Notes: a model not told the origin generated them from the sequence alone. A DNA stretch of 64,000 nucleotides from Bin55 sp965199895 (GCA_965199895.1 CBDATJ010000008.1:155678-219677), one strand, 5' to 3'. Counted from the stretch's first letter, positions 35,018 through 45,364 are shown. Translations and numbers: made by a program.

Positions 35018-37086
35018 TTGAAATTGCTTTGAGACAGATCAGCGAGTAGACTATTTTGAGCACTCACTCTGTGTTTCTTTTTCTCGATGGGGACGTAGGA
35101 TCCATCGGGTTGCAAGATCCAGGATTGGCAATTGTCGTTTAGATATCGCTCCAGTCCTTCCTCAAACACTCGATCTGTCAGTGTATTGTCGATCAAGGGG
35201 ACTGCAGTTTCTACTCGTGCAAACAAGTTTCGAGTCATCCAATCAGCGCTCGACAAATAAGTCACAGGTTCACCGTCATTGGTGAATCGAAAAATGCGTG
35301 AGTGTTCCAAAAAACGACCAATGATGGATCTCACTTCGATATTTTCTGAGACACCTTTGATTCCTGGTCGCAGCGCGCAGATTCCTCTAACGATTAACTG
35401 CACTTTGACACCTGCTTGAGATGCGCGGTAAAGCTCTTTAATGATCTTGGGATCCACCAAAGCATTCATCTTTGCGATGATGCCGGCAGGTTTTCCTGCT
35501 TTAACGTTCTCGATTTCACGATGGATGTGGTCGCACATCGCAGGGAAGAGTGTGAAGGGTGATTGCAGCACTTTTTGCAGTCGGCCCGATTGTCCTGTCG
35601 TGGATATTTGACGGAAGAGTTGCTGCACATCCTCTCCAATGACCGGATCACTGGTGATGAGTCCAAAGTCAGTGTATATCCGAGCCGTTTTCGGGTGATA
35701 GTTGCCAGTACCTAGGTGTACGTAGCGGCGAAGACGGCCTTCTTCCCGACGCATCACCAAGATCATTTTGGCGTGAGTTTTGTATTCGACGACCCCATAG
35801 ACGACTTGGGCACCGGCTGATTGGAGCTTATTGGCTAGTTCAATGTTGTCAGCTTCGTCAAATCTTGCTCGAAGTTCGATGACGACCAAAACTTCTTTGC
35901 CATTTCCAGCAGCTTGAGTGAGAGCTTGCACCACTTCAGATTTGGGGCCAGTACGGTAAAGAGTCTGTCGAATAGCGATGACATTGGGATCCTTAGCAGC
36001 TTGGCGCAAAAAATCCAGTACCGGAGCGAAAGACTCGTAGGGGTGATGGAGCAACACATCACCTTGTCTGACCGCTTGGAACATATCCGGTGCTTTTTTC
36101 AGCCGTTTCGGGACACCGGGTACTAATTTGGGAAACTTCAAGTGTGGTTCATCCACAATATCGGGTACTTGGTTCAATCTTGCTAGATTCACTGGCCCAT
36201 TGCAGAGGTATACCGCGTCTTGAGCTAGTCCAAACTGTGAACGCAAGAACTCTTTTTCTGTTTCCGGACACGCACTGTCAATTTCAAGTCGAACTTCGTC
36301 ACCAAATCGTCTACTGGGGAGTTCTCCCTCAAGGGCGCGTCGCAAATCGGTGATTTCTTCTTCATCTACCCACAAATCACTGTTTCGGGTCACCCGAAAC
36401 TGATGGAAACCCGTCACCGACATGCCCTGAAATAAATCACCAACGTGTTCATGGATTATGGAAGAAAGGAAGACGAAGTCCCACTTGTGAGAGGACACCT
36501 CTTGAGGCAGTTGGACGAGTCTAGGTAGGGCACGAGGTGCATGAACGATCGCTCTTCGACCCTGTCGACCGAAGGCATCTTGCCCTTCTAGCGTAATGAC
36601 AAAGTTGAGAATCTTGTTGAGCAATCGAGGAAATGGGTGTGCGGGATCAAGTCCGATGGGGCTGAGAATGGGCGACAGCTCACGAACAAAGTAGTCTTTC
36701 AGCCAGTTTCTCTGTGGTTCGTCCCATTCCTCCCGACGCAGAAAGTAAATCCCATGAGCACGTAGCTCAGGAATTAACTGTTTATTCAAAATCTCATACT
36801 GTTCGTCTATGAGTTCACGGGTGACGATAGAGATCTGTCGCAGTTGTTCCTGGGGAGAGAGGTTGTCTGGACCACGCTGAGTGCTCCCAAATTCAACTTG
36901 TTGAATTAAGCCCGCGACTCGAATCTCAAAAAACTCATCTAAATTAGAACTCGAGATACAGAAGTACCGCACCCGTTCGAGCAAGGGATAACTCGAGCGA
37001 GTTGCTTGAGCTAGAACTCGACGATTAAATTCGAGGAGCGACAGCTCTCGATTGATGAACAAATCTGGGCGACTGAGTTCACACAC
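35014..37086 (-). CDS. ppk: Polyphosphate kinase
   Basis: 690 residues from GTG 37086, placed so that the protein begins CELSRPDLFINRELSLLEFNRR, the family start; the longer frame would overlap divergent cmoA. Makes polyphosphate from ATP. The catalytic-histidine region YKTHAKM, the second conserved RYVHLGTGNYHPKTARIYTD, and the NLDEFFEIRVAGL segment are present. ppx lies immediately downstream on the opposite strand. Confidence 0.96.
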   Translation of the reverse strand: MCELSRPDLFINRELSLLEFNRRVLAQATRSSYPLLERVRYFCISSSNLDEFFEIRVAGLIQQVEFGSTQRGPDNLSPQEQLRQISIVTRELIDEQYEILNKQLIPELRAHGIYFLRREEWDEPQRNWLKDYFVRELSPILSPIGLDPAHPFPRLLNKILNFVITLEGQDAFGRQGRRAIVHAPRALPRLVQLPQEVSSHKWDFVFLSSIIHEHVGDLFQGMSVTGFHQFRVTRNSDLWVDEEEITDLRRALEGELPSRRFGDEVRLEIDSACPETEKEFLRSQFGLAQDAVYLCNGPVNLARLNQVPDIVDEPHLKFPKLVPGVPKRLKKAPDMFQAVRQGDVLLHHPYESFAPVLDFLRQAAKDPNVIAIRQTLYRTGPKSEVVQALTQAAGNGKEVLVVIELRARFDEADNIELANKLQSAGAQVVYGVVEYKTHAKMILVMRREEGRLRRYVHLGTGNYHPKTARIYTDFGLITSDPVIGEDVQQLFRQISTTGQSGRLQKVLQSPFTLFPAMCDHIHREIENVKAGKPAGIIAKMNALVDPKIIKELYRASQAGVKVQLIVRGICALRPGIKGVSENIEVRSIIGRFLEHSRIFRFTNDGEPVTYLSSADWMTRNLFARVETAVPLIDNTLTDRVFEEGLERYLNDNCQSWILQPDGSYVPIEKKKHRVSAQNSLLADLSQSNFN

Positions 37087-37128
37087 AACCGATGGAAAAC
37101 CGGATGAAAAACATAAAATGATTTTAGC

Positions 37129-37848
37129 ATGAGCATAGATACTCCCAACTCTGCCATAGACCGAGTCTACGCAGAACCGCACAATAAAATCAAGGACTTT
37201 TCCTACAACCGCGAAGTCGCAGCGGTGTTACCAGACATGTTGGATCGAACCATCCCTGGATATGGTGACTTAATTCGGTTAATCGGAGTCATTGCAGCAA
37301 CTCGTCTGCGACCACACTCGCAGGTGTATGACTTGGGTTGTGCCCTGGGTGCTGTCACACAATCGGTACTCGACAATATTGGCGATCTGCCAGTGTCCAT
37401 AGTGGGTATCGATTCATCTAGCTTCATGATCAAGGGAGCGAAGGAAAAGATAACAGACCCGAGGGTGAACTTCAGGAAAGGAGATATTCGGCGGGCTGAC
37501 TTGGTCATGTGTGATGTTGTGGTCCTAAACTTTGTCCTTCATCATCTCCCCATTAAGGATCGCGATAAAGTGTTGTCTCGGATTCGAACGGTTCTCAAAC
37601 CAGGTGGGTTGTTGATAGTTTCAGAACGAATTGAGGGAAGTGAAGAGTTCACCAGTCTCTATCGAAACTTTCTGGAATCCAATGACTATTCCAATTTGGA
37701 AATTGATCAGAGAAATCTAGCACTAGAGAACGTGATGTTCAGAGAGACCTTAGTGTCTCACTTAGTTCGATTTAGAAAAACTGGGTTTGAATCACCACGG
37801 CTATGGTTCCAGTGCCTAGACTGGATTTCTATTTTGGCGATTGGTTAG
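37129..37848 (+). CDS. cmoA: Carboxy-S-adenosyl-L-methionine synthase CmoA
   Basis: 239 residues. Makes carboxy-SAM from SAM and prephenate, used by CmoB to form cmo5U at the tRNA wobble position. Family features: FSYNREVAAVLPDMLDRTIPGY, SAM loop VYDLGCALGAVT, VVLNFVLHHL, and the C-terminal LENVMFRETLVSHLVRF and LWFQC. cmoB, often adjacent, is not here. Divergent from ppk with 42 bases between starts. Confidence 0.93.
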   Translation: MSIDTPNSAIDRVYAEPHNKIKDFSYNREVAAVLPDMLDRTIPGYGDLIRLIGVIAATRLRPHSQVYDLGCALGAVTQSVLDNIGDLPVSIVGIDSSSFMIKGAKEKITDPRVNFRKGDIRRADLVMCDVVVLNFVLHHLPIKDRDKVLSRIRTVLKPGGLLIVSERIEGSEEFTSLYRNFLESNDYSNLEIDQRNLALENVMFRETLVSHLVRFRKTGFESPRLWFQCLDWISILAIG

Positions 37849-37881
37849 TGTGTACGTTGTTCAGACGGCTGTGGAAATTTA

Positions 37882-38280
37882 GTGTCGTTTTTACTCGGCT
37901 TTAAGCTCTTTCGATTTCGTCGTCGTCATAAGAAAATTTTGGCGGTCTACGATGCGTTTAATGAGTCGCCCAAACGAACGATGCACCCTTACGAAATTGG
38001 ACGCTGGGCTGGATTGCACTCGATGGATGTCATCGATGTCATGCAGTCGACACCGGAGTTATTTCTCAAGGTTCCAGGAAAAGAAGATGTAGGCGCATTC
38101 TATGCACTTCGTCCTTCCGTAGTCGCTCAAGGTGAAGAGAGTGTCACTGATTTCATACGAAAGTGCGCAAGACGAGATGCCCTGTTGTACTACAGTTGCT
38201 GGATAGTCTTTGGAATATTTTTGATCGTACTGTTTATCCATTTCCTGCCTGAAATTCGCATGATGTTCGGGAGTTATTAA
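37882..38280 (+). CDS. Small membrane protein of unknown function
   Basis: 132 residues from GTG 37882, 33 bases after cmoA on the same strand. N-terminal basic segment (FRFRRRHKK), a central globular part that could be a winged helix (HPYEIGRWAGLHSMDVIDVM), and one C-terminal membrane helix (YYSCWIVFGIFLIVLFIHFL). No family recognised. Confidence 0.65.
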   Translation: MSFLLGFKLFRFRRRHKKILAVYDAFNESPKRTMHPYEIGRWAGLHSMDVIDVMQSTPELFLKVPGKEDVGAFYALRPSVVAQGEESVTDFIRKCARRDALLYYSCWIVFGIFLIVLFIHFLPEIRMMFGSY

Positions 38281-38334
38281 CCCTGGCCATGCAATTGAAA
38301 CACACCATGAACCAAGCTAAAGGGAGTTTCAGCC

Positions 38335-38943
38335 TTAGCTAAGACGTTTTTCAATTCGTTCCCGAGTTGTCTCCTTCGCTTTGTGTGATTTCTTGAGAAA
38401 TATTAAAGTTGCACCCGCACCACCCATTTGCCTGGGTGCAGTCACGAATGCGTTTACCTTTGGATGATCTTCTAGCCAATATGCCACATGACTCTTCATC
38501 TGCGCGGGTGGTTTACTCTGGTATCCCAATCCATGAACCACCAAAACCGTACGAAGTTGCGATTGCACACTGTTTTCGATAAATCGATGAATTTGTTTGG
38601 CCGCTTGAGGGAGACTCTGCTGGTGCAAATCGAGCTTGCCTTGTGCCTTGTAGTCCCCTCGTTTGAGTTTTTGCATCAGGTACGGCTGAACCCCGCTGCA
38701 CTTCCACTCAACCCATTCATCTGGGTCAACTAATCGAATATCGATGGGAATCAAGGGTTTGCGAGTTCTGTCTTGATTTGCAGTGGTTGCGTTTTCACGA
38801 ATTTGCCGAAGGTTGGACCGAATTCTTGCAGTGTCCTTTTGGCGTGCAGAGACTCGAGCGTGAGTGTGATCCAATGGTACAACATCGAGCATGCTTTCTT
38901 CAAATTCTGATCCATGGTTGTTGTTCATTTCTATCACACTCAT
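38335..38943 (-). CDS. Smr-domain protein (SmrA/SmrB type)
   Basis: 202 residues. The C-terminal Smr domain (about 105-190) has the GKLDLHQQSLPQA start and the VLVVHGLGYQS motif; stand-alone Smr proteins are RNA/DNA nucleases, and SmrB cleaves mRNA between collided ribosomes. The basic C-terminal tail (KKSHKAKETTRERIEKRL) would bind nucleic acid. Histidine is kept in LDLH; HGLG replaces the commoner HGKG/HGRG. Confidence 0.88.
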   Translation of the reverse strand: MSVIEMNNNHGSEFEESMLDVVPLDHTHARVSARQKDTARIRSNLRQIRENATTANQDRTRKPLIPIDIRLVDPDEWVEWKCSGVQPYLMQKLKRGDYKAQGKLDLHQQSLPQAAKQIHRFIENSVQSQLRTVLVVHGLGYQSKPPAQMKSHVAYWLEDHPKVNAFVTAPRQMGGAGATLIFLKKSHKAKETTRERIEKRLS

Positions 38944-39078
38944 GTGGGTTTTTCATCGTAGGTTTTCAGGAATTTCATTCTTGCCTACAGATCCTAACTC
39001 ATTCTACCAAATGACCTCTCTGAAATCCATTGGTAATCCTTATCCCTTTGTCTGAAATTGCCGATTGAGTTCTAGTCT

Positions 39079-40239
39079 TTGTTTCGTCGCATCCTATTAG
39101 TCTTGGTACCCCTGCTACTTTTGGCGTTTGGGGTAGCTGGCTTCATTGTCCTTTCGAGTATCCCACCTGAGTTAGAACCTGTCACTCCCGAACCCCCCTC
39201 TTACTTGGTAGGGGTTAAAGTTGCAGAACGTGAACCGGTACGGTTTGAGATTACATCGCAAGGTACTGTGACCCCCAAAACAACCACTAATTTAGTGTCA
39301 GAAGTTTCGGGTCATGTGATTGAGATTTCGTCGGACTTTGTACCCGGTGGATTCTTTGAAGAAGGTGAGGTCTTGGTCAAGATTGACCCTCGAAACTACG
39401 AACTTGCAGAAAAGCGAGCTAAGCTCAACGTTGCTAGAGCGCGAACCAAGGTAGAGACGGAAGCTGCGATGTCGGGAGTTGCCATCGAAGACTGGGAACG
39501 ATTCAAAGAATTTAATGAGCTAGCTGAAGAGGCGGCTGAACTGACACTGCGTCGACCTCAAACAGAAGAAGTGCAAGCTGAGCTCGAGACTGCAGAGGCT
39601 GAGCTTATCAAAGCGATGGGAGATTTGGAACGTACCAACATCACATCACCCTACAGTGGATTGGTATTAGAGACGAACGTGGACGTGGGTCAATTTGTGA
39701 ATGTGGGAGCTCAACTCGCTCGCACCGTAGCGACCAACGTTGCTGAAGTCCGCCTCCCGCTGTCTTTGAGTGTTCTTGAATATCTAGATTTACCGGATCA
39801 GAGTGATCCGACTCCCATCAACGTCATGCTCAGCGCTCAACTCGGTAGTCGAACTTATGAGTGGCCCGCTTTGATTGTTCGGACTGAAGGAGTCATTGAT
39901 ACCCAAGCACGGGTCATTTATGCGGTTGCTCAGGTCCTCAACCCTTATGAGCTCGTGGGCGACAACAGCGATGTCTTGCGCTTCGGCATGTTTGTGCAAG
40001 CAACGATCCAAGGAAGCGATGGAGGCGATCTGTTTGTGGTTCCCCGGCACGCTATCTACAAAGGCGATCAACTGTGGGTGGTGACCGAAGAGGATACCAT
40101 TGAGCCCAGAAAGGTCTCGATTGTGCGTTCTGATGAGAGTAGTAGCTACGTCTCGACTGGGTTAGAGAATGGTGAGGTGTATTGCGTGACCCCGATTGAT
40201 CGACCCATCCCGGGTATGAAGGTCAAGATCAGCCACTAG
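39079..40239 (+). CDS. RND efflux periplasmic adaptor (MFP) protein, pump 1
   Basis: 386 residues, TTG start. N-terminal membrane anchor or signal (LLVLVPLLLLAFGVAGF), lipoyl-like strands (SGHVIEISSDFVPGGFFEEGE; ITSPYSGLVLETNVDVGQFV), a short helical hairpin and a beta-barrel domain. It would link the inner-membrane pump to an outer-membrane TolC-type channel, not found in the window. One base separates it from the permease gene. Confidence 0.93.
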   Translation: MFRRILLVLVPLLLLAFGVAGFIVLSSIPPELEPVTPEPPSYLVGVKVAEREPVRFEITSQGTVTPKTTTNLVSEVSGHVIEISSDFVPGGFFEEGEVLVKIDPRNYELAEKRAKLNVARARTKVETEAAMSGVAIEDWERFKEFNELAEEAAELTLRRPQTEEVQAELETAEAELIKAMGDLERTNITSPYSGLVLETNVDVGQFVNVGAQLARTVATNVAEVRLPLSLSVLEYLDLPDQSDPTPINVMLSAQLGSRTYEWPALIVRTEGVIDTQARVIYAVAQVLNPYELVGDNSDVLRFGMFVQATIQGSDGGDLFVVPRHAIYKGDQLWVVTEEDTIEPRKVSIVRSDESSSYVSTGLENGEVYCVTPIDRPIPGMKVKISH

Positions 40240-40240
40240 C

Positions 40241-43200
40241 ATGTCTGAATCTGTCCCCACTCACTTCGTTTCAACTCCACCCCCTCGTGGAGAGGGAATC
40301 ATTGGCTGGTTCGCCCGCAACCATGTAGCTGCAAACATCTTGATGGTGCTCATTATTGGAGCGGGAATCTACACCCTGAGCACATCGATCAAGAAAGAAA
40401 CTATGCCTGAGTTTGATCGAGGGCAAATTATTGTCAGTGTACCTTGGAGAGGGGGCACTCCTGAAGAAGTTGAGACTGGAATCTTGCTCCGGATCGAGTC
40501 AGCTATCAAAGGGGTTGAGGGGATTGGTGATGTCCTTTCCACAGCGAATGAAGGCTCGGGCAGGGTAGTATTAGATGTTGCTCCGGGATACCCGGTTGAT
40601 TTGGTACTCGATGAAGTGGAACTGGCAGTCAATGCCATTTCGGGATTTCCAAGGGATGTGGATCGACCGATTATTCAACGGCGACAACCGTTCACCACTA
40701 ATGTGATGAATGTTCAAGTATCGGGTGATCTTGATACGGTACTCTTGCAAGAAATCGCAACAGACATTCGTAATGAAATCCTACTCCTACCTGAAGTCTC
40801 CCAAGCAGATTTGGATGGGGCAGTTGCGACAGAAATCAGTATCGAGATATCGGAAGCAACTATGCAAAGATATGGGCTAACTTTGGGTCAAGTGGCGCAG
40901 GCGATTCAACAATGGTCGGTGGATGTTCCGAGCGGAGGTATCCGCACCGAAGGGGGTTATGTTCGAGTTCGAGCAACGGGACAAGCCATTTCAGTGGAGG
41001 ACTATGAGTCGATTGCGGTCGTCACCGGTGCGGATGGCCGGGTGGTGTCGCTGGGCGATATCGCCACCATTATTGATGGTTATTCAGAAATTGCGTTCTA
41101 CTCTTATTTCAATGGACAACCTTCAATCGGGATCAGTATTGATGCAGCCGAACGGGAAGACTCTTTGGTGGTTGCCAAGGCGGTTCGTGAGTATGTAGAA
41201 CAGAGAAAGTCAACCTTACCGTCGTCCATCGAACTGGATTACTTCGGTGATGCAACTTATTATCTGAACGAACGATTGAACATGATGCTCAAGAACATCG
41301 TGCTGGGATCTCTGTTGGTGTTTGTGCTATTGGGTATTTTCCTTCATGCGAGGATTGCAGCTTGGGTGTGCGTCGGACTACCCGTTGCATTTTTGGGTGC
41401 ATTAGCTTGTCTTCCGGCGATGGATGTCTCACTTAACTTGATCAGTCTTTTTGGTTTTATCCTGGTTATTGGGGTGGTGGTGGACGATGCCATCATCATT
41501 GCTGAAAGTGCAGCGGCTGAAACCGAACTTAAAGGATACAACACCGAAAACATCGTCAGCGGTGCCCGGCGTGTCGCCGTTCCTGCAACCTTTGGGGTGC
41601 TCACCACGGTTGCAGCGTTTGCTCCCATGTTGATGATTCAGGGAGATGTAACGGTCATCTTTCAGTCCATTGGGCTGGTCGTGATTTTGTGTTTGCTATT
41701 TTCACTCGTTGAATCGAAACTGATCTTACCTTCGCACATGGCGTTGATGAAGCGTTCAAGAGGTAAGCGGCGAGACATCGCTGACTTTACCAACCGCGGT
41801 TTGAAGTACTTTAGTCGCAAGTTCTACCTTCCATTCCTGACTTGGCTCATCATGTACCGATATGCCTGTGTGAGTGCCTTTATCGTCATGTTGATGCTGA
41901 CGGTGGGGTTGTACTTGAGCCCGTTCTTGAAGAAGAGTTTCTTCCCGAGTTTGGAGAACGACTTCGTATTTGTCACCGCCAACATCATGGAGGGAATGGC
42001 AGAGGACTATATCGTTGATGTGACCGAGCTGATCATGACTGCGATGCACGATACCAATGAAGAAATCATGGCTGAAACCAACGCCGCAGAGGTTCCCATC
42101 AAGCATGTTTTTGCTTGGATTACGGGTGATCGTTCAACCTTCATGACTGCTGAATTGGCCAAACCCGAACAACGGACGCTAAGACCAACTGAAATCGCAA
42201 ATCGTTGGCGCAACCAAGTGGGAAATGTTGCTGGAGCAACCGACATGTCCTTTTCAGCCGAACAGCGTTTCTTTGGGGGTGCACCGATTGAATTTGAACT
42301 ATCGGGTAAGAACCATGCAATGCTCGAAGCTGCTGCTGAGTCGCTGGCAGATAAGCTCAATGACTACGACGGGGTATACGAAGTTAGAACTCCGATTAGT
42401 GCAGGACCAGACGAGATCAAACTTCAGCTCAAACCGGAAGGAATTGCTGCGGGACTCACTCTGGGTGCACTGGGGAGACAGGTAAGAGAAGCATTCTTCG
42501 GAGTAGAAGCACAACGAATACAGCGCGGAGAAACAGAGTACAGAGTCATCGTACGCTACCCGAAATCCGAACGAGAGTCAATCGGAAACCTCGAAAACAT
42601 GTCTATTCGTCTACCAGACAATACCGCAACACCGTTCTATGCAGTTGCAGATTTCGAGGTCGCCCCCGGCTATGGAACTATCACTCGGGTTAATGGTGAA
42701 AGAACTCTTACAGTCACAGCTGAAGTTGATCCCGCAACAGTCGATCCCTTTGTTGTGTTTGAGGATGTACGGGACAACTTCTATCCCCAACTCAACGCGC
42801 TATATCCCAGCGTTACGATTGAAGCAGGGGGTAGTGTCCGCGACCAAATGTCTGCATTGGAAGGGCTGGGACTTGCACTGTTGATCGCTCTGTTGTCGAT
42901 TTATGTTTTGATCGCTATCCCACTGAAGTCCTACTTGCAACCTCTGATCATTATGAGTGTGATTCCGTTTGGATTAATCGGTGCTGTGCTGGGACATGCA
43001 ATTCTGGGAGTCGACTTCAACATAGTCTCCATGATTGGGTGTATCGCATTGACGGGTGTGGTCGTGAACGACAGTTTAATATTGGTACACTATTACAATC
43101 GCCTCAGGAGAGAGGAAGGCACTTCAGTCTTGGCTGCGGTGTTGAGTGCGGGACAGGCTCGACTGAGAGCCATTATCCTAACCTCTTTGACCACGTTCTT

Positions 43201-43432
43201 TGGGTTAGTCCCTATTTTGCTGGAGACTTCGCTACAAGCCAAAATGGTCGCGAATATGGCTATTTCTTTAGCGTTTGGAATATTGTTTGCAACCGCGATT
43301 ACCTTAATTTTGGTTCCATGTTTGCTCAGAATCGGCGGAGACTTTACTCGAGCAAAAGATCCAGATCTGCTCCCAACAGAACCCAAAGATTCTTCCAGTA
43401 AACTGCTGCAAGGGAGTCCTGCTAGCGCTTAA
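40241..43432 (+). CDS. RND efflux transporter permease, pump 1
   Basis: 1063 residues with the 12-helix duplicated RND layout and two large periplasmic loops. The TM4 acidic pair of the proton relay is kept (GVVVDDAIIIAES). The TM10 lysine of AcrB is replaced: the aligned motif reads TGVVVNDSLILV, as in an AcrB-related subfamily. Substrate unknown. Tightly linked to its adaptor. Its stop overlaps the small convergent gene at 43429. Confidence 0.95.
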   Translation: MSESVPTHFVSTPPPRGEGIIGWFARNHVAANILMVLIIGAGIYTLSTSIKKETMPEFDRGQIIVSVPWRGGTPEEVETGILLRIESAIKGVEGIGDVLSTANEGSGRVVLDVAPGYPVDLVLDEVELAVNAISGFPRDVDRPIIQRRQPFTTNVMNVQVSGDLDTVLLQEIATDIRNEILLLPEVSQADLDGAVATEISIEISEATMQRYGLTLGQVAQAIQQWSVDVPSGGIRTEGGYVRVRATGQAISVEDYESIAVVTGADGRVVSLGDIATIIDGYSEIAFYSYFNGQPSIGISIDAAEREDSLVVAKAVREYVEQRKSTLPSSIELDYFGDATYYLNERLNMMLKNIVLGSLLVFVLLGIFLHARIAAWVCVGLPVAFLGALACLPAMDVSLNLISLFGFILVIGVVVDDAIIIAESAAAETELKGYNTENIVSGARRVAVPATFGVLTTVAAFAPMLMIQGDVTVIFQSIGLVVILCLLFSLVESKLILPSHMALMKRSRGKRRDIADFTNRGLKYFSRKFYLPFLTWLIMYRYACVSAFIVMLMLTVGLYLSPFLKKSFFPSLENDFVFVTANIMEGMAEDYIVDVTELIMTAMHDTNEEIMAETNAAEVPIKHVFAWITGDRSTFMTAELAKPEQRTLRPTEIANRWRNQVGNVAGATDMSFSAEQRFFGGAPIEFELSGKNHAMLEAAAESLADKLNDYDGVYEVRTPISAGPDEIKLQLKPEGIAAGLTLGALGRQVREAFFGVEAQRIQRGETEYRVIVRYPKSERESIGNLENMSIRLPDNTATPFYAVADFEVAPGYGTITRVNGERTLTVTAEVDPATVDPFVVFEDVRDNFYPQLNALYPSVTIEAGGSVRDQMSALEGLGLALLIALLSIYVLIAIPLKSYLQPLIIMSVIPFGLIGAVLGHAILGVDFNIVSMIGCIALTGVVVNDSLILVHYYNRLRREEGTSVLAAVLSAGQARLRAIILTSLTTFFGLVPILLETSLQAKMVANMAISLAFGILFATAITLILVPCLLRIGGDFTRAKDPDLLPTEPKDSSSKLLQGSPASA

Positions 43433-43689
43433 ACCGTTTGTTCTAGCACGATCTCACGATTGATTTTCACGGTTAGTGTGGAGGTTGATTTGTTGAATGT
43501 TGCTTCAACGAACCGGTGCTCTTCCCAATTGAGTTCTACGTTGGTCCAAACATAGAGGATCGGTTCGGAGTCGGATTCAGCTGTCTTGCGTAGACAGTGG
43601 TCTAGCCACAACTCTAGCCTGGCGGGTGAAACTACCTTCAGCAGACACCATTTGTCTCCTACAGCTATCTCCTTGGATACCTGGTTCAA
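43429..43689 (-). CDS. Small hypothetical protein downstream of the SPFH gene
   Basis: 86 residues, TTG start with GGGA six bases upstream. No motif recognised; a predicted mix of helix (ARLELWLDHCLRKTAES) and strands (PILYVWTN, TLTVKINREIVLEQ). It follows the SPFH gene by 87 bases on the same strand and overlaps the pump-1 stop by 4 bases. Codon use looks coding, but the call is only moderate. Confidence 0.5.
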   Translation of the reverse strand: MNQVSKEIAVGDKWCLLKVVSPARLELWLDHCLRKTAESDSEPILYVWTNVELNWEEHRFVEATFNKSTSTLTVKINREIVLEQTV

Positions 43690-43776
43690 TTACATTCCCA
43701 GGGTTTCTACTCTCGAAGGTGGACCATCGGAGCGTTTTGGGAAACCACAGTTATCCTGGATCAACTGACGATTCAA

Positions 43777-44643
43777 TCAGTTGCTGTGTGAGCTGGTTTG
43801 AACCACCGGTTGTGGGCTATTGTGCGAGCACAATACGACGAGTAAGTTTGAAACTAAATCAGCTTTTTGTTTTTCGGACAGTTCGACTCTATCGTCGGTA
43901 GACAGTGCGTCCAAGGTGTTTTGGACCATTCCGACTGCACCTTCCACTATCCTTGCTCTAGCATCTACGACCGCTTGTGCTTGCTGTCTCTGTAGCATTG
44001 CAGCTGCGATTTCTTGGGCATACGCTAGATTGCTAATTCGGGCTTCATCCACAATCACTCCCGCTTCGTCTAGTCGTTCTTGGAGATCATCTCGAAGTTG
44101 TGATGAAACTTCCGCGGTACTCCTTCTTAACGATATTTCTGACTCGTTGGGTGTGTCATAGGGATGTCGAGCAGCGAGATTGCGTAGTGCAGCTTCACTT
44201 TGAACGCGGACGAAATGTTCAAAATCGATGACCTTGAAGCTGGCAGTAGCCGTATCCACAACCTTCCAGACGACAACAGCTGAAATGTCAATGGGATTAC
44301 CGTCTCGGTCATTGACCTTGGAAGCTAGAGCACCTCCGGTTTCAAAGTTGCGTACCCGAAGACTGATGTACTTGCGGGTGTAGAACGGGAAGACCCAGTA
44401 GAAACCAGAGCTTCGAACTGAGCCAACATATTCACCGAATAGCAAAAGGACTCGTGCATCGCCGGGCTGGACTGCGATAAATCCGCAGATTCCTATGAAA
44501 AACACAACAGACAGCACCGATCCCAGCACTATATTGAGTACGCTGGTGAAGATGAACAGCACGATTGCTGCTCCGAGCATCGCAAGAAGCGGCACGAGAA
44601 CCATCCAACCCGAGATCGGTTTTACGGTTTTCTCTTCAACCAT
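43777..44643 (-). CDS. SPFH/Band 7 (prohibitin-like) membrane protein
   Basis: 288 residues. Two hydrophobic N-terminal segments, then an SPFH domain (about 60-215: GFIAVQPGDARVLLLFGEYVG, VNDRDGNPIDISAVVVWKV) and a helical C-terminal arm (EIAAAMLQRQQAQAVVDARA). Such proteins form large membrane rings that organise microdomains or restrain FtsH. Upstream, 40 bases away, is a YccA-like gene, so the two are probably one operon. Confidence 0.92.
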   Translation of the reverse strand: MVEEKTVKPISGWMVLVPLLAMLGAAIVLFIFTSVLNIVLGSVLSVVFFIGICGFIAVQPGDARVLLLFGEYVGSVRSSGFYWVFPFYTRKYISLRVRNFETGGALASKVNDRDGNPIDISAVVVWKVVDTATASFKVIDFEHFVRVQSEAALRNLAARHPYDTPNESEISLRRSTAEVSSQLRDDLQERLDEAGVIVDEARISNLAYAQEIAAAMLQRQQAQAVVDARARIVEGAVGMVQNTLDALSTDDRVELSEKQKADLVSNLLVVLCSHNSPQPVVQTSSHSN

Positions 44644-44683
44644 AGTGAACTGGACTCGAGTATGAATTTTTCGCTAAGAGCGG

Positions 44684-45364
44684 TTATTCGTTCCCAGAAA
44701 AAGCTAGGAGCAGGGAAAGAATGTTCATGAACAAGATCCAAATTGACGCAAACAGACTCGCCGTGGCAATGATGTAGTTTTTTTCGCCACCGAGCACAAT
44801 TTGACTCGTTTGAAAGAGAATCATCGCTGAAGCTAAGATCACCATAAATGCACTGATCAGCATTGAAAAGGGAGACATGTCTACAAAAAACGACAGAACG
44901 ATGATTCCAATCACTGCAATCGTCCCAATCATTAAGAACTGTCCCAGCCAACTAAAGTCTTCCTTTCGGACAATGGTGTACATGGAAAGGCCCACTACGG
45001 TAACGGCGGTCAAGCCCACTGCTTGAACCACTAACATAGGGTTGATATTGAGTGCAAACCCTACCAAGGGTGCAGCAGCTAACCCAAGGAAAATGGCGTA
45101 TCCAAAGGTGGACAAAATTCCCATCGCATTTTTTGCGGTGAATTGAATCAGTAATGGAAAACCCAATGCTCCTGCAATGAACATAAAGATGTTCATGGGT
45201 GGTAATTGCATCACCACGGCGGTCGCAGCAGCGCTGGTGCATACGGCTAGAGTGAGTGATAAGAGAAGGTAAGTGTTCCGCAAGACACTGTTAATCTCAA
45301 TCGCTTGAGCCCGATTGCGGATAACCTCTGATGGCTTTAACACTTGCATTCTTTGTGCGAGCAT
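44684..45364 (-). CDS. Bax inhibitor-1/YccA-family membrane protein
   Basis: 226 residues with seven predicted membrane helices and a short polar N-terminus. E. coli YccA is a substrate and modulator of the FtsH protease; related YbhL/YbhM are channel-like. AGGAG ribosome-binding site next to ATG 45364. First gene of the YccA-SPFH set. Confidence 0.92.
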   Translation of the reverse strand: MLAQRMQVLKPSEVIRNRAQAIEINSVLRNTYLLLSLTLAVCTSAAATAVVMQLPPMNIFMFIAGALGFPLLIQFTAKNAMGILSTFGYAIFLGLAAAPLVGFALNINPMLVVQAVGLTAVTVVGLSMYTIVRKEDFSWLGQFLMIGTIAVIGIIVLSFFVDMSPFSMLISAFMVILASAMILFQTSQIVLGGEKNYIIATASLFASIWILFMNILSLLLAFSGNE

